DNA of 64,000 nt from an uncultured Burkholderiales bacterium (GTDB lineage: Bacteria > Pseudomonadota > Gammaproteobacteria > Burkholderiales > Burkholderiaceae_C), in NCBI GenBank assembly GCA_903820745.1, contig CAIJIT010000013.1, positions 1 to 64,000 of the forward strand, read 5' to 3'. The position numbers were made by a program, and so were the translations under genes. Below, one piece after another: positions 10,798 to 21,235 of this stretch (the first letter of the stretch is position 1; each line of letters opens with the position of its first letter). The notes below the pieces were generated by a model. It had not been told where the DNA came from. It made no database searches and saw only the letters and a list, made by a program, of their open reading frames with translations.

Positions 10798-12480
10798 ATG
10801 CCTACTGACATCGACATCGCCCAGGCCGCAACATTGCAAAAAGTCCTGCCGCTGGCGCAAGCCAGGCTGGCCCTGCCTGAAGAAGCCCTGATCCCTTATG
10901 GCCATTACAAGGCCAAGATCGACCTGTCCTATATCGCCGGCCTGGAAGGGCAGCGCAGCGATGGCCATCTGGTGCTGGTCACCGCGATCTCGCCAACGCC
11001 CCCGGGCGAAGGCAAAACAACCACGACCGTCGGACTGGGTGACGGCCTGAACCAGATCGGCAAAAAGGCGGTGATTTGCCTGCGCGAGCCGTCGATGGGC
11101 CCATGCTTTGGCATGAAGGGCGGCGCGGCCGGCGGCGGCTTTGCCCAGGTCGTACCGATGGAAGACATCAATCTGCATTTCACCGGCGATTTCCATGCCA
11201 TCGCGCTGGCGCACAACCTGTTGTCGGCATTGATCGACAACCATATCCACCATGGCAATGCGCTGGCGCTCGATGCGCGCCGCATCAGCTGGCGCCGTGT
11301 GGTCGACATGAACGATCGCGCCTTGCGTGACATCACGGTGAGCCTGGGCGGCCCGGGCAACGGATTCCCGCGCCAGGACGGTTTCGACATCGTTGTCGCC
11401 TCCGAGGTGATGGCGATCGTGTGCCTGTCGAGCTCGCTCGCCGACCTGAAACGCAGGCTCGGCAACATCATCGTCGGCCAGACAGCCGCCCGCAAGAACG
11501 TGACAGCGCGTGAACTGAAAGCCGACGGCGCGATGGCCGCGCTGCTCAAGGACGCGCTGGCGCCAAATCTTGTGCAGACGCTGGAAGGCACACCAGCCTT
11601 CGTCCACGGCGGACCCTTCGCCAATATTGCGCACGGCTGCAACTCGGTCATCGCCACCCGCACCGCCTTGAAGCTGGCCGACTATGTCGTCACCGAGGCC
11701 GGCTTTGGCGCTGATCTCGGTGCCGAGAAGTTCGTCAACATCAAATGCCGCAAGGCGGGTCTGCAACCGGCCTGCGCTGTCCTCGTCGCCACCGTGAGGG
11801 CCTTGAAATACCATGGCGGCGCTGATGCAGTGAAGAACCCGGCCAGCAACACCTTGCAGGCACTCGAAGCTGGTCTGCCCAATCTGGGCTGCCATATCGA
11901 GAACCTCCAGCAACAGCTGGGCTTGCCGCTGGTGGTGTCGATCAACCGGTTTGATGCTGACCTGCCCGAAGAGCTGGCCATGATCGAAGGCTATTGCGCG
12001 CAATTCGGGGTCGGCTGCGTGGTCGCGACCCATTGGGCCAACGGTGGCCCCGGTGCGATGGCATTGGCCCAAGCCGTGGTGAAATTATGCGAAGGCACAG
12101 CTGTTGCCCGTACCCCGCTGTACGTCGATGCGCTACCGCTGGCCGACAAGATCCGCCGGGTGGCAACCGGCATCTATCGCGCCGCCGAAGTCGTGTTTGC
12201 ACCAAAGGCCATGGCGCAATTGCAAGAATGGCAGGACGCCGGTTGGGGCGAGTTGCCGGTCTGCATCGCCAAGACACCTTATTCGTTCAGCAGCGACCCG
12301 GCCTTGCGTGGCGCGCCGACCGGGCACAACCTTCAAGTGCGCGAGCTGAGGCTGAACGCCGGCGCTGAATTCATCGTGGCGATCTGCGGCGACATCATGA
12401 CGATGCCAGGCTTGCCCAAGGTTCCATCGGCCGAACGCATCGATGTCGATGCCGCAGGTCGCATCAGCGGTTTGTTCTGA
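10798..12480 (+). CDS. fhs: formate--tetrahydrofolate ligase
   Basis: A 560-residue monofunctional formyltetrahydrofolate synthetase, which makes 10-formyl-THF from formate, THF and ATP in the cytoplasm. The nucleotide-binding loop [14 protein letters not shown] lies near residues 66-79. Other family blocks are [28 protein letters not shown] and [14 protein letters not shown]. The length is typical. It connects with the glycine cleavage system and threonine-degradation genes elsewhere in the window through one-carbon metabolism. The stop codon abuts the dusA start with no gap. Confidence 0.97.
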   Translation: MPTDIDIAQAATLQKVLPLAQARLALPEEALIPYGHYKAKIDLSYIAGLEGQRSDGHLVLVTAISPTPPGEGKTTTTVGLGDGLNQIGKKAVICLREPSMGPCFGMKGGAAGGGFAQVVPMEDINLHFTGDFHAIALAHNLLSALIDNHIHHGNALALDARRISWRRVVDMNDRALRDITVSLGGPGNGFPRQDGFDIVVASEVMAIVCLSSSLADLKRRLGNIIVGQTAARKNVTARELKADGAMAALLKDALAPNLVQTLEGTPAFVHGGPFANIAHGCNSVIATRTALKLADYVVTEAGFGADLGAEKFVNIKCRKAGLQPACAVLVATVRALKYHGGADAVKNPASNTLQALEAGLPNLGCHIENLQQQLGLPLVVSINRFDADLPEELAMIEGYCAQFGVGCVVATHWANGGPGAMALAQAVVKLCEGTAVARTPLYVDALPLADKIRRVATGIYRAAEVVFAPKAMAQLQEWQDAGWGELPVCIAKTPYSFSSDPALRGAPTGHNLQVRELRLNAGAEFIVAICGDIMTMPGLPKVPSAERIDVDAAGRISGLF

Positions 12481-13533
12481 ATGACGGTTTCGGCAAGCGC
12501 GGCATGGCCGGACTTGAGTCCATGGCGACTCTCGGTAGCGCCGATGATGGACTGGACCGATAGAAATTGCCGCTATCTGCATCGCTTGCTGACGCGGCAC
12601 ACAAGGCTCTACACCGAGATGGTGACGACCGGCGCCTTGCTGCATGGGGACCAGCCGCGGCACCTCGATTTCAATGCGGAAGAACATCCGGTCGCGCTGC
12701 AGCTCGGCGGCTCCGAACCGGCCGACCTGGCGGCTTGTGCCAAGCTGGCCGAGTCCTGGGGCTATGACGAAGTCAACCTGAACTGTGGCTGCCCGAGCGA
12801 GCGGGTCCAACGCGGCGCTTTCGGCGCCTGCCTGATGCTCGAGCCTGCGCTGGTCGCTGATGGCATCAAGGCCATGCGCGATGCGGTCAGCATTCCGGTG
12901 ACGATCAAGCACCGCATCGGTGTCGACCGGACCGAAAGCTATGAGTTCCTGCGCGACTTTGTCGGCGCCATCGCTGATGCCGGCTGCGAAGTCTTCATCG
13001 TCCACGCGCGCAATGCCTGGCTGCAGGGGATTTCGCCCAAGGAAAACCGCGAACTGCCGCCCCTGCGCTATCAGATGGTGCACCGGCTGAAGGCCGAGTT
13101 CCCGCATCTGACGATCGTGCTCAACGGCGGCGTCAAGAGCGATGCCGAGATCGCCGCACAACTCGAACATGTTGACGGCGTGATGGTGGGCCGCCAGGCC
13201 TATCACGAGCCCTGGCAGATGTCGGCCTGGGACTCGCGCTTCTTTGGCCAGGCGGACCCGGTGCAAAGCCGCGAACAGCTTGAGACGCTATGGCTGGGCC
13301 ATATGGCACGGCAAGTGGCCGCCGGTCGCCCCTCGTCACAATCGATGCGCCACGCACTGGGCCTCTGGAACGGTCAGCCCGGCGCCAGGCGCTGGCGGCA
13401 GGTCTGGTCAGACCACAAGCTCAAGGACCTGTCGCCGCATCAGGTGGCCGAACTGGCAACTTTGGCTCGCACTGAAGTCGCCGCTGCCAGGACTGAAATC
13501 TCGCCAGTTCATCCGCTTGAGTCCAGCTTCTGA
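12481..13533 (+). CDS. dusA: tRNA-dihydrouridine(20/20a) synthase DusA
   Basis: A 350-residue flavin enzyme that reduces uridine 20/20a of tRNA. It is of the DusA type rather than DusB or DusC, shown by SVAPMMDWTDRNCRY at the N-terminus, YTEMVTTGAL, HPVALQLGGSEP and the catalytic Cys104 in NLNCGCPSERV. FMN-binding residues sit in NGGVKS and DGVMVGRQAY. The gene starts directly after the fhs stop, so the two are probably co-transcribed. Confidence 0.94.
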   Translation: MTVSASAAWPDLSPWRLSVAPMMDWTDRNCRYLHRLLTRHTRLYTEMVTTGALLHGDQPRHLDFNAEEHPVALQLGGSEPADLAACAKLAESWGYDEVNLNCGCPSERVQRGAFGACLMLEPALVADGIKAMRDAVSIPVTIKHRIGVDRTESYEFLRDFVGAIADAGCEVFIVHARNAWLQGISPKENRELPPLRYQMVHRLKAEFPHLTIVLNGGVKSDAEIAAQLEHVDGVMVGRQAYHEPWQMSAWDSRFFGQADPVQSREQLETLWLGHMARQVAAGRPSSQSMRHALGLWNGQPGARRWRQVWSDHKLKDLSPHQVAELATLARTEVAAARTEISPVHPLESSF

Positions 13534-13606
13534 CCCTGGGCAAGCGTCTTGGAATTTTCCTCCGCAAGCCTTCGCGCTTGCCCTGCAGTACAACCAGGCC
13601 AAGCCT

Positions 13607-14845
13607 ATGTCATTTGCCTCGCTGGGCTTGTCGCCCGCCATCGTCCACGCTGTACGCGAACAGGGCTATCACGCACCCACGCCGATACAGACGGCAGCCA
13701 TTCCGGCGATTCTGCGCGGGGCCGATGTCCTCGGGCTGGCACAGACCGGCTCGGGCAAGACCGCCGCCTTTGCCTTGCCGCTGTTGCAGCGCCTGCTGCA
13801 GATCGGCCCCGATGCGGCGCGCCAGCCGCGCGTGCTGCTGCTGGTGCCGACGCGCGAACTCGCCGCTCAAGTCGCCGAGGTCATTGGCGGCTTTGCGCGC
13901 CAGCTGCCCGAGCGGCTGAAGATCAGCAGCGTCTTTGGCGGTGTCTCGATCAACCCGCAGATGATGGCTTTGCGCGGTGGCGCCGACATCATCATCGCCA
14001 CGCCTGGACGCCTGCTCGACCTGATCGAACACAACGCGGTCAGGCTCTCGGCAGTGTCCTTGCTGGTGCTGGACGAGGCCGATCGCTTGCTTGACCTCGG
14101 GTTTGCCGAAGAGTTACAGCGCATCCTCGCCTTGCTGCCGGCGAAGCGCCAGAACCTGTTTTTCTCGGCCACCTTCGCGCCAGCACTTGCGGCGCTGGCA
14201 GATGGCTTGCTGCAGGATCCCGAACGCATCGTCATCGAGACGGCGCCTGAGCAGCGCGGCCAGATCGCCCAGCGTGCGATCGAAGTCGATGCCAGCGGCC
14301 GCACGCCGCTGCTCAAACATCTGCTGCAGACCCAAGGGTGGGAGAGGGCGTTGGTGTTCGTGGCGACCAAATATGCGACCGAGCATGTTTCTGACCAGCT
14401 CTGGGCTGCCGGCATCAAGGCAGCCGCCTTGCATGGCGAATTGAGCCAGGGTGGACGCACCCGCGTCCTGATGGCCTTGAAGACGGCCGAGATCCAGGTG
14501 TTGGTGGCGACCGATGTGGCAGCCCGCGGGCTCGACATTCCCGAGCTTTCTGCCGTCATCAACTACGACCTGCCACGCTCGGCCATCGACCACACCCACC
14601 GCATCGGCCGCACCGGCCGGGCCGGGGAAAGCGGTGCGGCGCTCAGCTTCATCTGCGCTGACAGCGCCACCAACAGCGAAGCCCATTTCCGGCTGATCGA
14701 GAAGCGTCAGGGTCAGCGGATCAAACGCGAGCAGATTGCCGGATTCGAGCCCACCGGCCTGGCCTCGCCGGAAGCAGCGGTCGGCGGGGTGAAGGGCAAA
14801 CGCATGAGCAAAAAGGACAAATTGCGCGCTGCCGGGCTGCGCTGA
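13607..14845 (+). CDS. rhlE: DEAD-box RNA helicase, RhlE-like
   Basis: A 412-residue helicase starting at MSFASLGLSP. The open frame extends 121 codons further upstream, but that part overlaps dusA and has no helicase character. Motifs in order: Q motif (GYHAPTPIQTAAIP), I (AQTGSGKTAAF), Ia (PTRELAAQ), II (DEAD), III (SAT), and VI (HRIGRTGRAG). It ends in a short basic tail. Such proteins remodel RNA in ribosome assembly or mRNA decay. The RhlE assignment rests on overall pattern and compactness; other DEAD-box subgroups are possible. Confidence 0.88.
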   Translation: MSFASLGLSPAIVHAVREQGYHAPTPIQTAAIPAILRGADVLGLAQTGSGKTAAFALPLLQRLLQIGPDAARQPRVLLLVPTRELAAQVAEVIGGFARQLPERLKISSVFGGVSINPQMMALRGGADIIIATPGRLLDLIEHNAVRLSAVSLLVLDEADRLLDLGFAEELQRILALLPAKRQNLFFSATFAPALAALADGLLQDPERIVIETAPEQRGQIAQRAIEVDASGRTPLLKHLLQTQGWERALVFVATKYATEHVSDQLWAAGIKAAALHGELSQGGRTRVLMALKTAEIQVLVATDVAARGLDIPELSAVINYDLPRSAIDHTHRIGRTGRAGESGAALSFICADSATNSEAHFRLIEKRQGQRIKREQIAGFEPTGLASPEAAVGGVKGKRMSKKDKLRAAGLR

Positions 14846-14924
14846 GGGCGGCAGCCCATACCGGCAGGGTACCGCTTTTATAATTTTTCACGATGCGGAA
14901 AGTTGACTTCACATCGTGGTTTAT

Positions 14925-14950
14925 CGGCATGCTGCGCTGCCGCATTTTTT
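14925..14950 (+). terminator. weak candidate terminator after the helicase gene
   Basis: CGGCA at 14925-14929 pairs with TGCCG at 14938-14942, and CATTTTTT follows. The stem is only five base pairs, so this is a tentative call for the end of the helicase transcript in the 273-base gap before aceA. Confidence 0.3.
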
Positions 14951-15025
14951 CTCATTATGGTGAATGCCATTTCACAATCAGAAATTCAATAGTCAAGTCA
15001 TTGTTTTATAAGGATAATATTTTTA

Positions 15026-15047
15026 GTCTTATATAAGACATAAGTCT
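15026..15047. promoter_or_regulatory. palindromic operator candidate upstream of aceA
   Basis: GTCTTATATAAGAC at 15026-15039 is a perfect 14-base palindrome. It overlaps a second inverted repeat AGAC-ATAA-GTCT at 15036-15047, giving three ATAAGAC/GTCTTAT-like half-sites in phase. The block lies 72-93 bases before the aceA ATG in an AT-rich segment that also contains TATAAGGATAATAT at 15007-15020, a possible -10 region. The protein that binds it is not identifiable here. Confidence 0.55.
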
Positions 15048-15118
15048 CCCGCGGATGGACATGAAGGCTTAACCTTGAGCCATCAAGTTTTTCAATCCAC
15101 CACCGCCAGGAGATCACC

Positions 15119-16417
<1,299 letters not shown>

Positions 16418-16441
16418 ACCCCAGAAACTTTTGCTTGTCCG

Positions 16442-16475
16442 GCCCGGCTTCCAGCCCAGGAAGCCGGGCTTTTTT
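16442..16475 (+). terminator. intrinsic terminator of aceA
   Basis: GCCCGGCTTCC at 16442-16452 pairs perfectly with GGAAGCCGGGC at 16459-16469. Six T residues follow at 16470-16475. It lies 25 bases beyond the aceA stop. Confidence 0.92.
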
Positions 16476-16566
16476 CTGGGTTTGCGCCACGCTGGCCCGA
16501 CGACGGCATGATCCTCTGGCAAATTAACGCACTGACCCGGGCAGCTGACCCGTTCTGGAGCTTTTT

Positions 16567-17502
16567 TTGAGTAGCAATTTATTGACCCCCCGCATGGCCG
16601 GCCTGCTCGAACGGATTCATCGCGCCGGGCGCCCACCGCTGCACAGTTTGACGCCCGAGAAAGCCCGCGTCGCCTACCAGATCGGGGCGGAGATCCTCGA
16701 CCTGCCGCGGGCGCCCTTGGCCCGCGTCGAAGACCTGCAGTTGCCCGGGGCTGCCGGCCCGCTGGCGGCAAGGCTCTATGCTCCAACAGCCGACCAGCTG
16801 CCCATGCTGCTCTACTTGCATGGCGGCGGCTTCACCATCGGCAATCTGGAAACCCACGACAGCTTGTGCCGGCAACTGAGCCTGCGCAGCGGCGCGGCGG
16901 TGCTGTCACTCGACTACCGGTTGGCACCCGAGCAGAAGTTTCCGGCCGCGGTCGACGATTGCTGGGCGGTCATGCAATGGCTGGCTTCACATGCGGGCAG
17001 CCTCGGGCTCGATGGATCACGGCTGGCAGTCGGCGGCGACAGCGCCGGCGGCACATTGGCGGCAGTGTGCGCCCTGCATGCGCGCGACATCCAGTTGCCG
17101 CTGGCGCTGCAGTTGTTGATCACCCCGGGCACCGCCGCCCATGCCGACAACGCCTCGCACCAGTTGTTTGCCAACGGCTTCCTGCTCGAAGCCGCCTCGA
17201 TCGAATGGTTTTTCAACCATTACCTCGGTCCGCACCACCGGCGCGACTGGCGTTTTGCGCCGCTCGAAGCCGCCGACCATGGCGGACTTGCGCCGGCCTG
17301 CCTGGTGCTGGCCGAATGCGACCCGCTGGTCGACGAAGGTCTGGCCTATGCCGACGCCATGCGCGCCAACGGCGGGCAGGTGCAACTCGAGTTGTACCGC
17401 GGCGTCACCCATGATTTCATCAAGATGGGGCGTTATATTCCCGAAGCTTTGCTGGCGCTGGACGCCTGCGGCTTGGCCATCAAACAGGCGCTACAGACAT
17501 GA
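16567..17502 (+). CDS. alpha/beta hydrolase of the hormone-sensitive lipase family
   Basis: A 311-residue carboxylesterase/lipase. The oxyanion-hole motif HGGGF lies near residue 85, the nucleophile is about Ser159 in GDSAGG, and the acid and base are likely in ECDPLVDEG and GVTHDF. No signal peptide is seen, so it is probably cytoplasmic. A GGAG site at 16557-16560 lies six bases before a TTG at 16567, which supports the TTG start; an ATG at 16594 is the alternative. The stop overlaps the next gene (ATGA), linking it to a thioesterase-acetyltransferase fusion and hinting at work on acyl esters. Confidence 0.85.
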   Translation: MSSNLLTPRMAGLLERIHRAGRPPLHSLTPEKARVAYQIGAEILDLPRAPLARVEDLQLPGAAGPLAARLYAPTADQLPMLLYLHGGGFTIGNLETHDSLCRQLSLRSGAAVLSLDYRLAPEQKFPAAVDDCWAVMQWLASHAGSLGLDGSRLAVGGDSAGGTLAAVCALHARDIQLPLALQLLITPGTAAHADNASHQLFANGFLLEAASIEWFFNHYLGPHHRRDWRFAPLEAADHGGLAPACLVLAECDPLVDEGLAYADAMRANGGQVQLELYRGVTHDFIKMGRYIPEALLALDACGLAIKQALQT

Positions 17503-18365
17503 CAACCATCACTAGACAGGATTTTCGTTTTGCCGAGCGCCTGCGGGTGCGCTGGTCCGAGATCGATGCCCAGCAGATCGTCTTCAACGGTCATTACCTG
17601 AACTATTTCGACCTCGCCGTCGGTGCCTATTGGCGCGCACTGGCCTTGCCCTATACCGACACGATGGCAGCCCTCGGAGGCGACCTGTTTGTCCGCAAGG
17701 CCACACTCGAATACCTCGGTTCGGCCAGGTATGACGAACAGCTCGAAGTCGGCGTGCGCTGCGCGCGCATCGGCAACAGCTCGATGCAGGTCATCGGCGC
17801 CGTTTTCCGTGGCCAGCAGTTACTTGTCCATGGCGAGCTGATCTATGTCTTTGCCGATCCGCTGACGCAATTGCCCATGCCGATTCCGCACCAGTTGCGC
17901 GCGGTCCTGACCGATTTCGAAGCCGGCCAGAATATCGTCGAAGTCAAGCTGGGCGACTGGGCCGAGCTGGGCGGCCATGCCCGTGAAATCCGCCAGCAGG
18001 TCTTCATTGATGAACAGAAAATCCCCGCCGAGATGGAATGGGACAGCGAAGATGCCCGCTGCCTACATGCGGTCGCATTCAACCGCTTCGGCCGGGCCTT
18101 GGCCACCGGACGCCTAATGGAACATGTACCCGGCGTGGCCAAGATCGGCCGCATGGCGGTGATGCGCAATCTGCGCGGCAGCCATATCGGCCGCGATTTG
18201 CTCGAAGCCTTGATGAGCCAGGCGCGCCGCGAAGGCTATCGCGAGGCCGTCCTCCATGCCCAGCTATCAGCCGCTGGTTTCTATGCCCGCGCCGGCTTTG
18301 TGCAACGCGGCCCAAGCTTTGAAGAGCTTGGCATTGCGCATGTGGAAATGGTTTGCGTACTCTGA
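17499..18365 (+). CDS. hotdog acyl-CoA thioesterase fused to a GNAT acetyltransferase
   Basis: A 288-residue two-domain protein. Residues about 10-130 are a YbgC/FadM-like 4HBT hotdog domain, with the catalytic Asp region SEIDAQQIVFNGHYLNYF. Residues about 145-288 are a GNAT domain resembling the ElaA/YjcF branch (QVFIDEQKIPAEMEWD, then the acetyl-CoA loop RNLRGSHIGR). One part would hydrolyse an acyl-CoA and the other would transfer an acyl group to an amine; substrates are unknown. It overlaps the esterase gene by four bases. There is no stop or frameshift between the domains, so the fusion is genuine in this sequence. Confidence 0.85.
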   Translation: MTTITRQDFRFAERLRVRWSEIDAQQIVFNGHYLNYFDLAVGAYWRALALPYTDTMAALGGDLFVRKATLEYLGSARYDEQLEVGVRCARIGNSSMQVIGAVFRGQQLLVHGELIYVFADPLTQLPMPIPHQLRAVLTDFEAGQNIVEVKLGDWAELGGHAREIRQQVFIDEQKIPAEMEWDSEDARCLHAVAFNRFGRALATGRLMEHVPGVAKIGRMAVMRNLRGSHIGRDLLEALMSQARREGYREAVLHAQLSAAGFYARAGFVQRGPSFEELGIAHVEMVCVL

Positions 18366-18366
18366 C

Positions 18367-18648
18367 TCAGGCGCTGACGAAGGCCTCGACATGTCTTGGT
18401 CCTGGCAGGCCGGCATGGCTGGCTGCGGCTTCGATGGCCGCCTGCAGCGCGGCGTCGATGCCTTGTTCGCAGGCATAGGTTTCCATCAAAGTCAACTGGC
18501 CCTCAACAGCTTCCGGGCGGCGCAGCAATTCAGCCCGTAGGCCGGCATGGTCGGCGCAGAGCCTGGCCTGCAGGGCCAGCACCTTCTCGCACACGGCGCC
18601 CAAATCGGCTTGGGCAATGCGGTAATAGACGTAAATCCTGCGGTTCAT
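18367..18648 (-). CDS. DUF4936 family protein
   Basis: A 93-residue protein beginning MNRRIYVYYRI. It resembles the DUF4936 family of small betaproteobacterial proteins with a dimeric alpha/beta-barrel-like pattern (YVYYR strand, long helix, LMETY strand). Function is unknown. It starts five bases after the ygfZ stop and is surely in the same transcript. That placement suggests a supporting role near Fe-S or tRNA-modification biology, but this is only inference. Confidence 0.7.
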   Translation of the reverse strand: MNRRIYVYYRIAQADLGAVCEKVLALQARLCADHAGLRAELLRRPEAVEGQLTLMETYACEQGIDAALQAAIEAAASHAGLPGPRHVEAFVSA

Positions 18649-18653
18649 CCGGC

Positions 18654-19592
18654 TCAGACCTCGGTACTGAACGCGTAAGGCATGGCCTGCGGCCGCAGCA
18701 GCGGGCCGTCGACGCTGCCCAGATGCAAGCTGCCTGAAGTCAGCGCAGCGATCTTGGCCTCGGCCAGCACCAGGCTGCGCTCGTCGCGCAATGCCGCGCT
18801 GGCCACCATGCCGGCAGGTTGGCCGGGATCTTCGCTATGGAATATTTCCTGTCCCGGCGAAGCCGCACCATCGAGTTCGAACAAATAAGTCCGGCGTTTG
18901 ATGCCGCCGCGATATTGGCTGCGGGCCACGACTTCCTGACCCGGATAACAGCCTTTCTGGAAATTGACCCCGTCGAGCAGCTCCAGGTTCAGCATCTGCG
19001 GCACGAATTGCTCGCTGGTGGCATTCAACACCCAGGCCAGCCCGCTTTGCGCCTCCAGCCAATCCCAGTCAGCCTGCGCCAATGGCGGCAGGGCAGGGGA
19101 TGGCGCCAGGGCATCCTGCACCAGCATCCAGCGCGAATGGCCACCAGCATCCGGCAGACGGATGACGCTATCAGCACCGAGCTGGCTGCGACCCCAGCGC
19201 TGCGCCGGGGCCTGGGCACCCAGCCAATCAGCCGCATCGACCAGACCCCATAGATTGAATTCGTTGCTAGCGTCGCTGAGCTTGCATTTGGCCCGCATCA
19301 CAAACATGCTCAGCCGCTTCAAAATTGCCGGCAGCAGTTCGGCCGGCAGCGCCAGCAGAATTTCCTGCTCGTTATTTTTCCAGCCGATCAGATTGGCCAG
19401 CAAACGGCCTTTGGCACTGCAAAACCCAGCCAGCCTGGCCTCGCCCAGCCCCAGTTGGACAAAATCCTGGGTTAATTGCCCATGCAAGAACTTGGCAGCG
19501 TCCTCGCCCTTGGCCAGAATCAGGCCCCATTGAGTCAGGCGCAAAGCGCCACTGCTGGTCGTTGATGTCTTGTTCATGGTCGCGATTATCAT
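18654..19592 (-). CDS. ygfZ: tRNA-modifying/Fe-S cluster repair protein YgfZ
   Basis: A folate-binding protein of about 312 residues, related to the glycine cleavage T-protein. It helps maintain radical-SAM Fe-S enzymes such as those for tRNA thiolation. The diagnostic motif KGCYPGQE with its conserved Cys is present near residue 232, followed by VVARSQYRGG. GGAGG lies three bases before the ATG used here. A later ATG at 19577 (MNKTS) also fits the protein but is far from the ribosome site. It is transcribed away from mltG. Confidence 0.9.
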   Translation of the reverse strand: MIIATMNKTSTTSSGALRLTQWGLILAKGEDAAKFLHGQLTQDFVQLGLGEARLAGFCSAKGRLLANLIGWKNNEQEILLALPAELLPAILKRLSMFVMRAKCKLSDASNEFNLWGLVDAADWLGAQAPAQRWGRSQLGADSVIRLPDAGGHSRWMLVQDALAPSPALPPLAQADWDWLEAQSGLAWVLNATSEQFVPQMLNLELLDGVNFQKGCYPGQEVVARSQYRGGIKRRTYLFELDGAASPGQEIFHSEDPGQPAGMVASAALRDERSLVLAEAKIAALTSGSLHLGSVDGPLLRPQAMPYAFSTEV

Positions 19593-19628
19593 CAACCTCC
19601 GGATCAGGACAACCAGGCAAGGGTATTG

Positions 19629-20627
19629 ATGAAGCGAACCATGGGCAAAATTCTGGCAATTTTGCTGTTTCTCCTGCTATTTGCGGGGGGTTGGGCAGGC
19701 TGGTGGCTGGCAACTCCGCTGCGGCTCGTCAGCGATTCGGTTGAGTTGTCGATCGAACCGGGCAACTCGCCGCGCGAAGTCGCTTTAGCCTGGGTCAATG
19801 CCGGTGTGCAGTCCGATCCGCGGCTGCTTTACCAATGGTTCCGCTGGTCTGGACAGTCGCGGCTGATTCGCGCTGGCAGCTACGAAATTCATCGCGGCGA
19901 GAGCGCCTTGCAACTGTTGCAGAAAATGGTGCGAGGCGACCAGGTGCTCGAGCAATTGCGTTTCATCGAGGGCTGGACCTTCAGCCAGATGCGTGCCGCC
20001 ATCGCCCGCGCGCCAGCGCTGAAGCCGGCCACGGCGGACTTGACCGAGGCGCAGCTGATGACCTTGATCGGCGCGCCAGGCCAGGCGGCAGAAGGGCGCT
20101 TCTTTCCCGATACCTATGCGTACAGCCGCGGCGTCAGCGACCTGACCTTGCTCAAGCGTGCGCATCAGGCGATGCAAAAACGGCTGGCCGCTGCCTGGAG
20201 CTTGCGCGCCGACGGTTTGCCCTTGAAAAGCGCCGATGAAGCGCTGATCCTGGCCTCGATCATCGAAAAAGAGACCGGTGCCGCTTCCGAGCGCGCCCTG
20301 ATCGGCGCCGTATTCATCAACCGCTTGCGCATCGGCATGCCGCTGCAAACCGATCCGACCGTGATCTATGGCCTGGGCGAGCGCTATACCGGCCGTTTGC
20401 GCAAACGCGATCTGCTGGCCGACCAGCCTTTCAACACCTATCTGCGCCGCGGTCTGCCGCCCACGCCGATCTCGATGCCGGGTAATGCGGCCTTGCTGGC
20501 GGCACTCCATCCGGCGCCCAGCGAAGCCCAATATTTCGTGGCCCGCGGCGACGGCAGCAGTGAATTCAGCGACACGCTGTCCGCGCATAATCGCGCGGTG
20601 AACAAATACCAGCGCAGCAACAAGTGA
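19629..20627 (+). CDS. mltG: endolytic murein transglycosylase MltG
   Basis: A 332-residue inner-membrane protein that cuts nascent glycan strands and so sets their length. One N-terminal membrane helix (about 6-26) is followed by a LysM-like region and the YceG catalytic domain. The catalytic glutamate is in the motif SIIEKETG at about residues 211-218. [19 protein letters not shown] is also typical. The ATG at 19629 is preferred to the adjoining TTG. It overlaps tmk by four bases. The order mltG-tmk-holB-pilZ-tatD is conserved in many beta- and gammaproteobacteria. Confidence 0.95.
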   Translation: MKRTMGKILAILLFLLLFAGGWAGWWLATPLRLVSDSVELSIEPGNSPREVALAWVNAGVQSDPRLLYQWFRWSGQSRLIRAGSYEIHRGESALQLLQKMVRGDQVLEQLRFIEGWTFSQMRAAIARAPALKPATADLTEAQLMTLIGAPGQAAEGRFFPDTYAYSRGVSDLTLLKRAHQAMQKRLAAAWSLRADGLPLKSADEALILASIIEKETGAASERALIGAVFINRLRIGMPLQTDPTVIYGLGERYTGRLRKRDLLADQPFNTYLRRGLPPTPISMPGNAALLAALHPAPSEAQYFVARGDGSSEFSDTLSAHNRAVNKYQRSNK

Positions 20628-21235
20628 CAGCCAGATTCATCAGTTTCGAGGGCATCGATGGTGCCGGCAAATCGACCCATATCGCCACCCTGACCGCCAG
20701 GCTCGAACAGCGCGGCGCCACGGTCATCAACACGCGCGAGCCCGGCGGCACCGAACTGGCCGAGACCTTGCGCGAGCTGGTTCTGCACAGCAGCATGGAC
20801 AGTTTGACCGAGGCTCTGCTGGTTTTTGCCGGGCGCCGCGACCATCTGCAGCAGGTCATCCAGCCAGCACTCGACGCCGGCAAGACCGTGCTTTGCGACC
20901 GTTTTACCGATGCCAGTTTTGCTTACCAGGGCGGCGGCCGCGGTGTCGACTTGACGGTACTTGGAACGCTCGAAAAATGGGTGCAGGGCGATCGACAACC
21001 TGATCTGACGCTGTGGTTCGACCTGCCGCCGGAGATGGCCGCCCAGCGCAGGGCTGCGGCACGTGCGGCTGATCGTTTCGAGCAGCAGGATCTGGACTTT
21101 TTCGAGCGCGTGCGGGCTGCTTATGCAATGCGCGCCGAGTCTGCACCGCAACGCTTTGTCCGGCTTGACGCCAGCCTGTCGGTTGACGCGGTGGCGGCCC
21201 AGATCGCCGCAGTCATGGAGTCGCGCGGATGGTAG
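20624..21235 (+). CDS. tmk: thymidylate kinase
   Basis: A 203-residue dTMP kinase that makes dTDP for DNA synthesis. The P-loop [11 protein letters not shown] is at residues 6-16, the DR(F/Y) motif is in [13 protein letters not shown], and the LID segment is near RAADRFEQQ. Translation starts at GTG (20624), overlapping the mltG stop as GTGA. The end overlaps holB by seven bases, so the three genes are translationally linked. Confidence 0.96.
   Translation: MTARFISFEGIDGAGKSTHIATLTARLEQRGATVINTREPGGTELAETLRELVLHSSMDSLTEALLVFAGRRDHLQQVIQPALDAGKTVLCDRFTDASFAYQGGGRGVDLTVLGTLEKWVQGDRQPDLTLWFDLPPEMAAQRRAAARAADRFEQQDLDFFERVRAAYAMRAESAPQRFVRLDASLSVDAVAAQIAAVMESRGW

Noticed and set aside
13244..13606. 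121-codon N-terminal extension of the helicase frame
   Set aside because: It lies inside dusA in another frame and shows no helicase character. The Q motif follows directly after the ATG at 13607.
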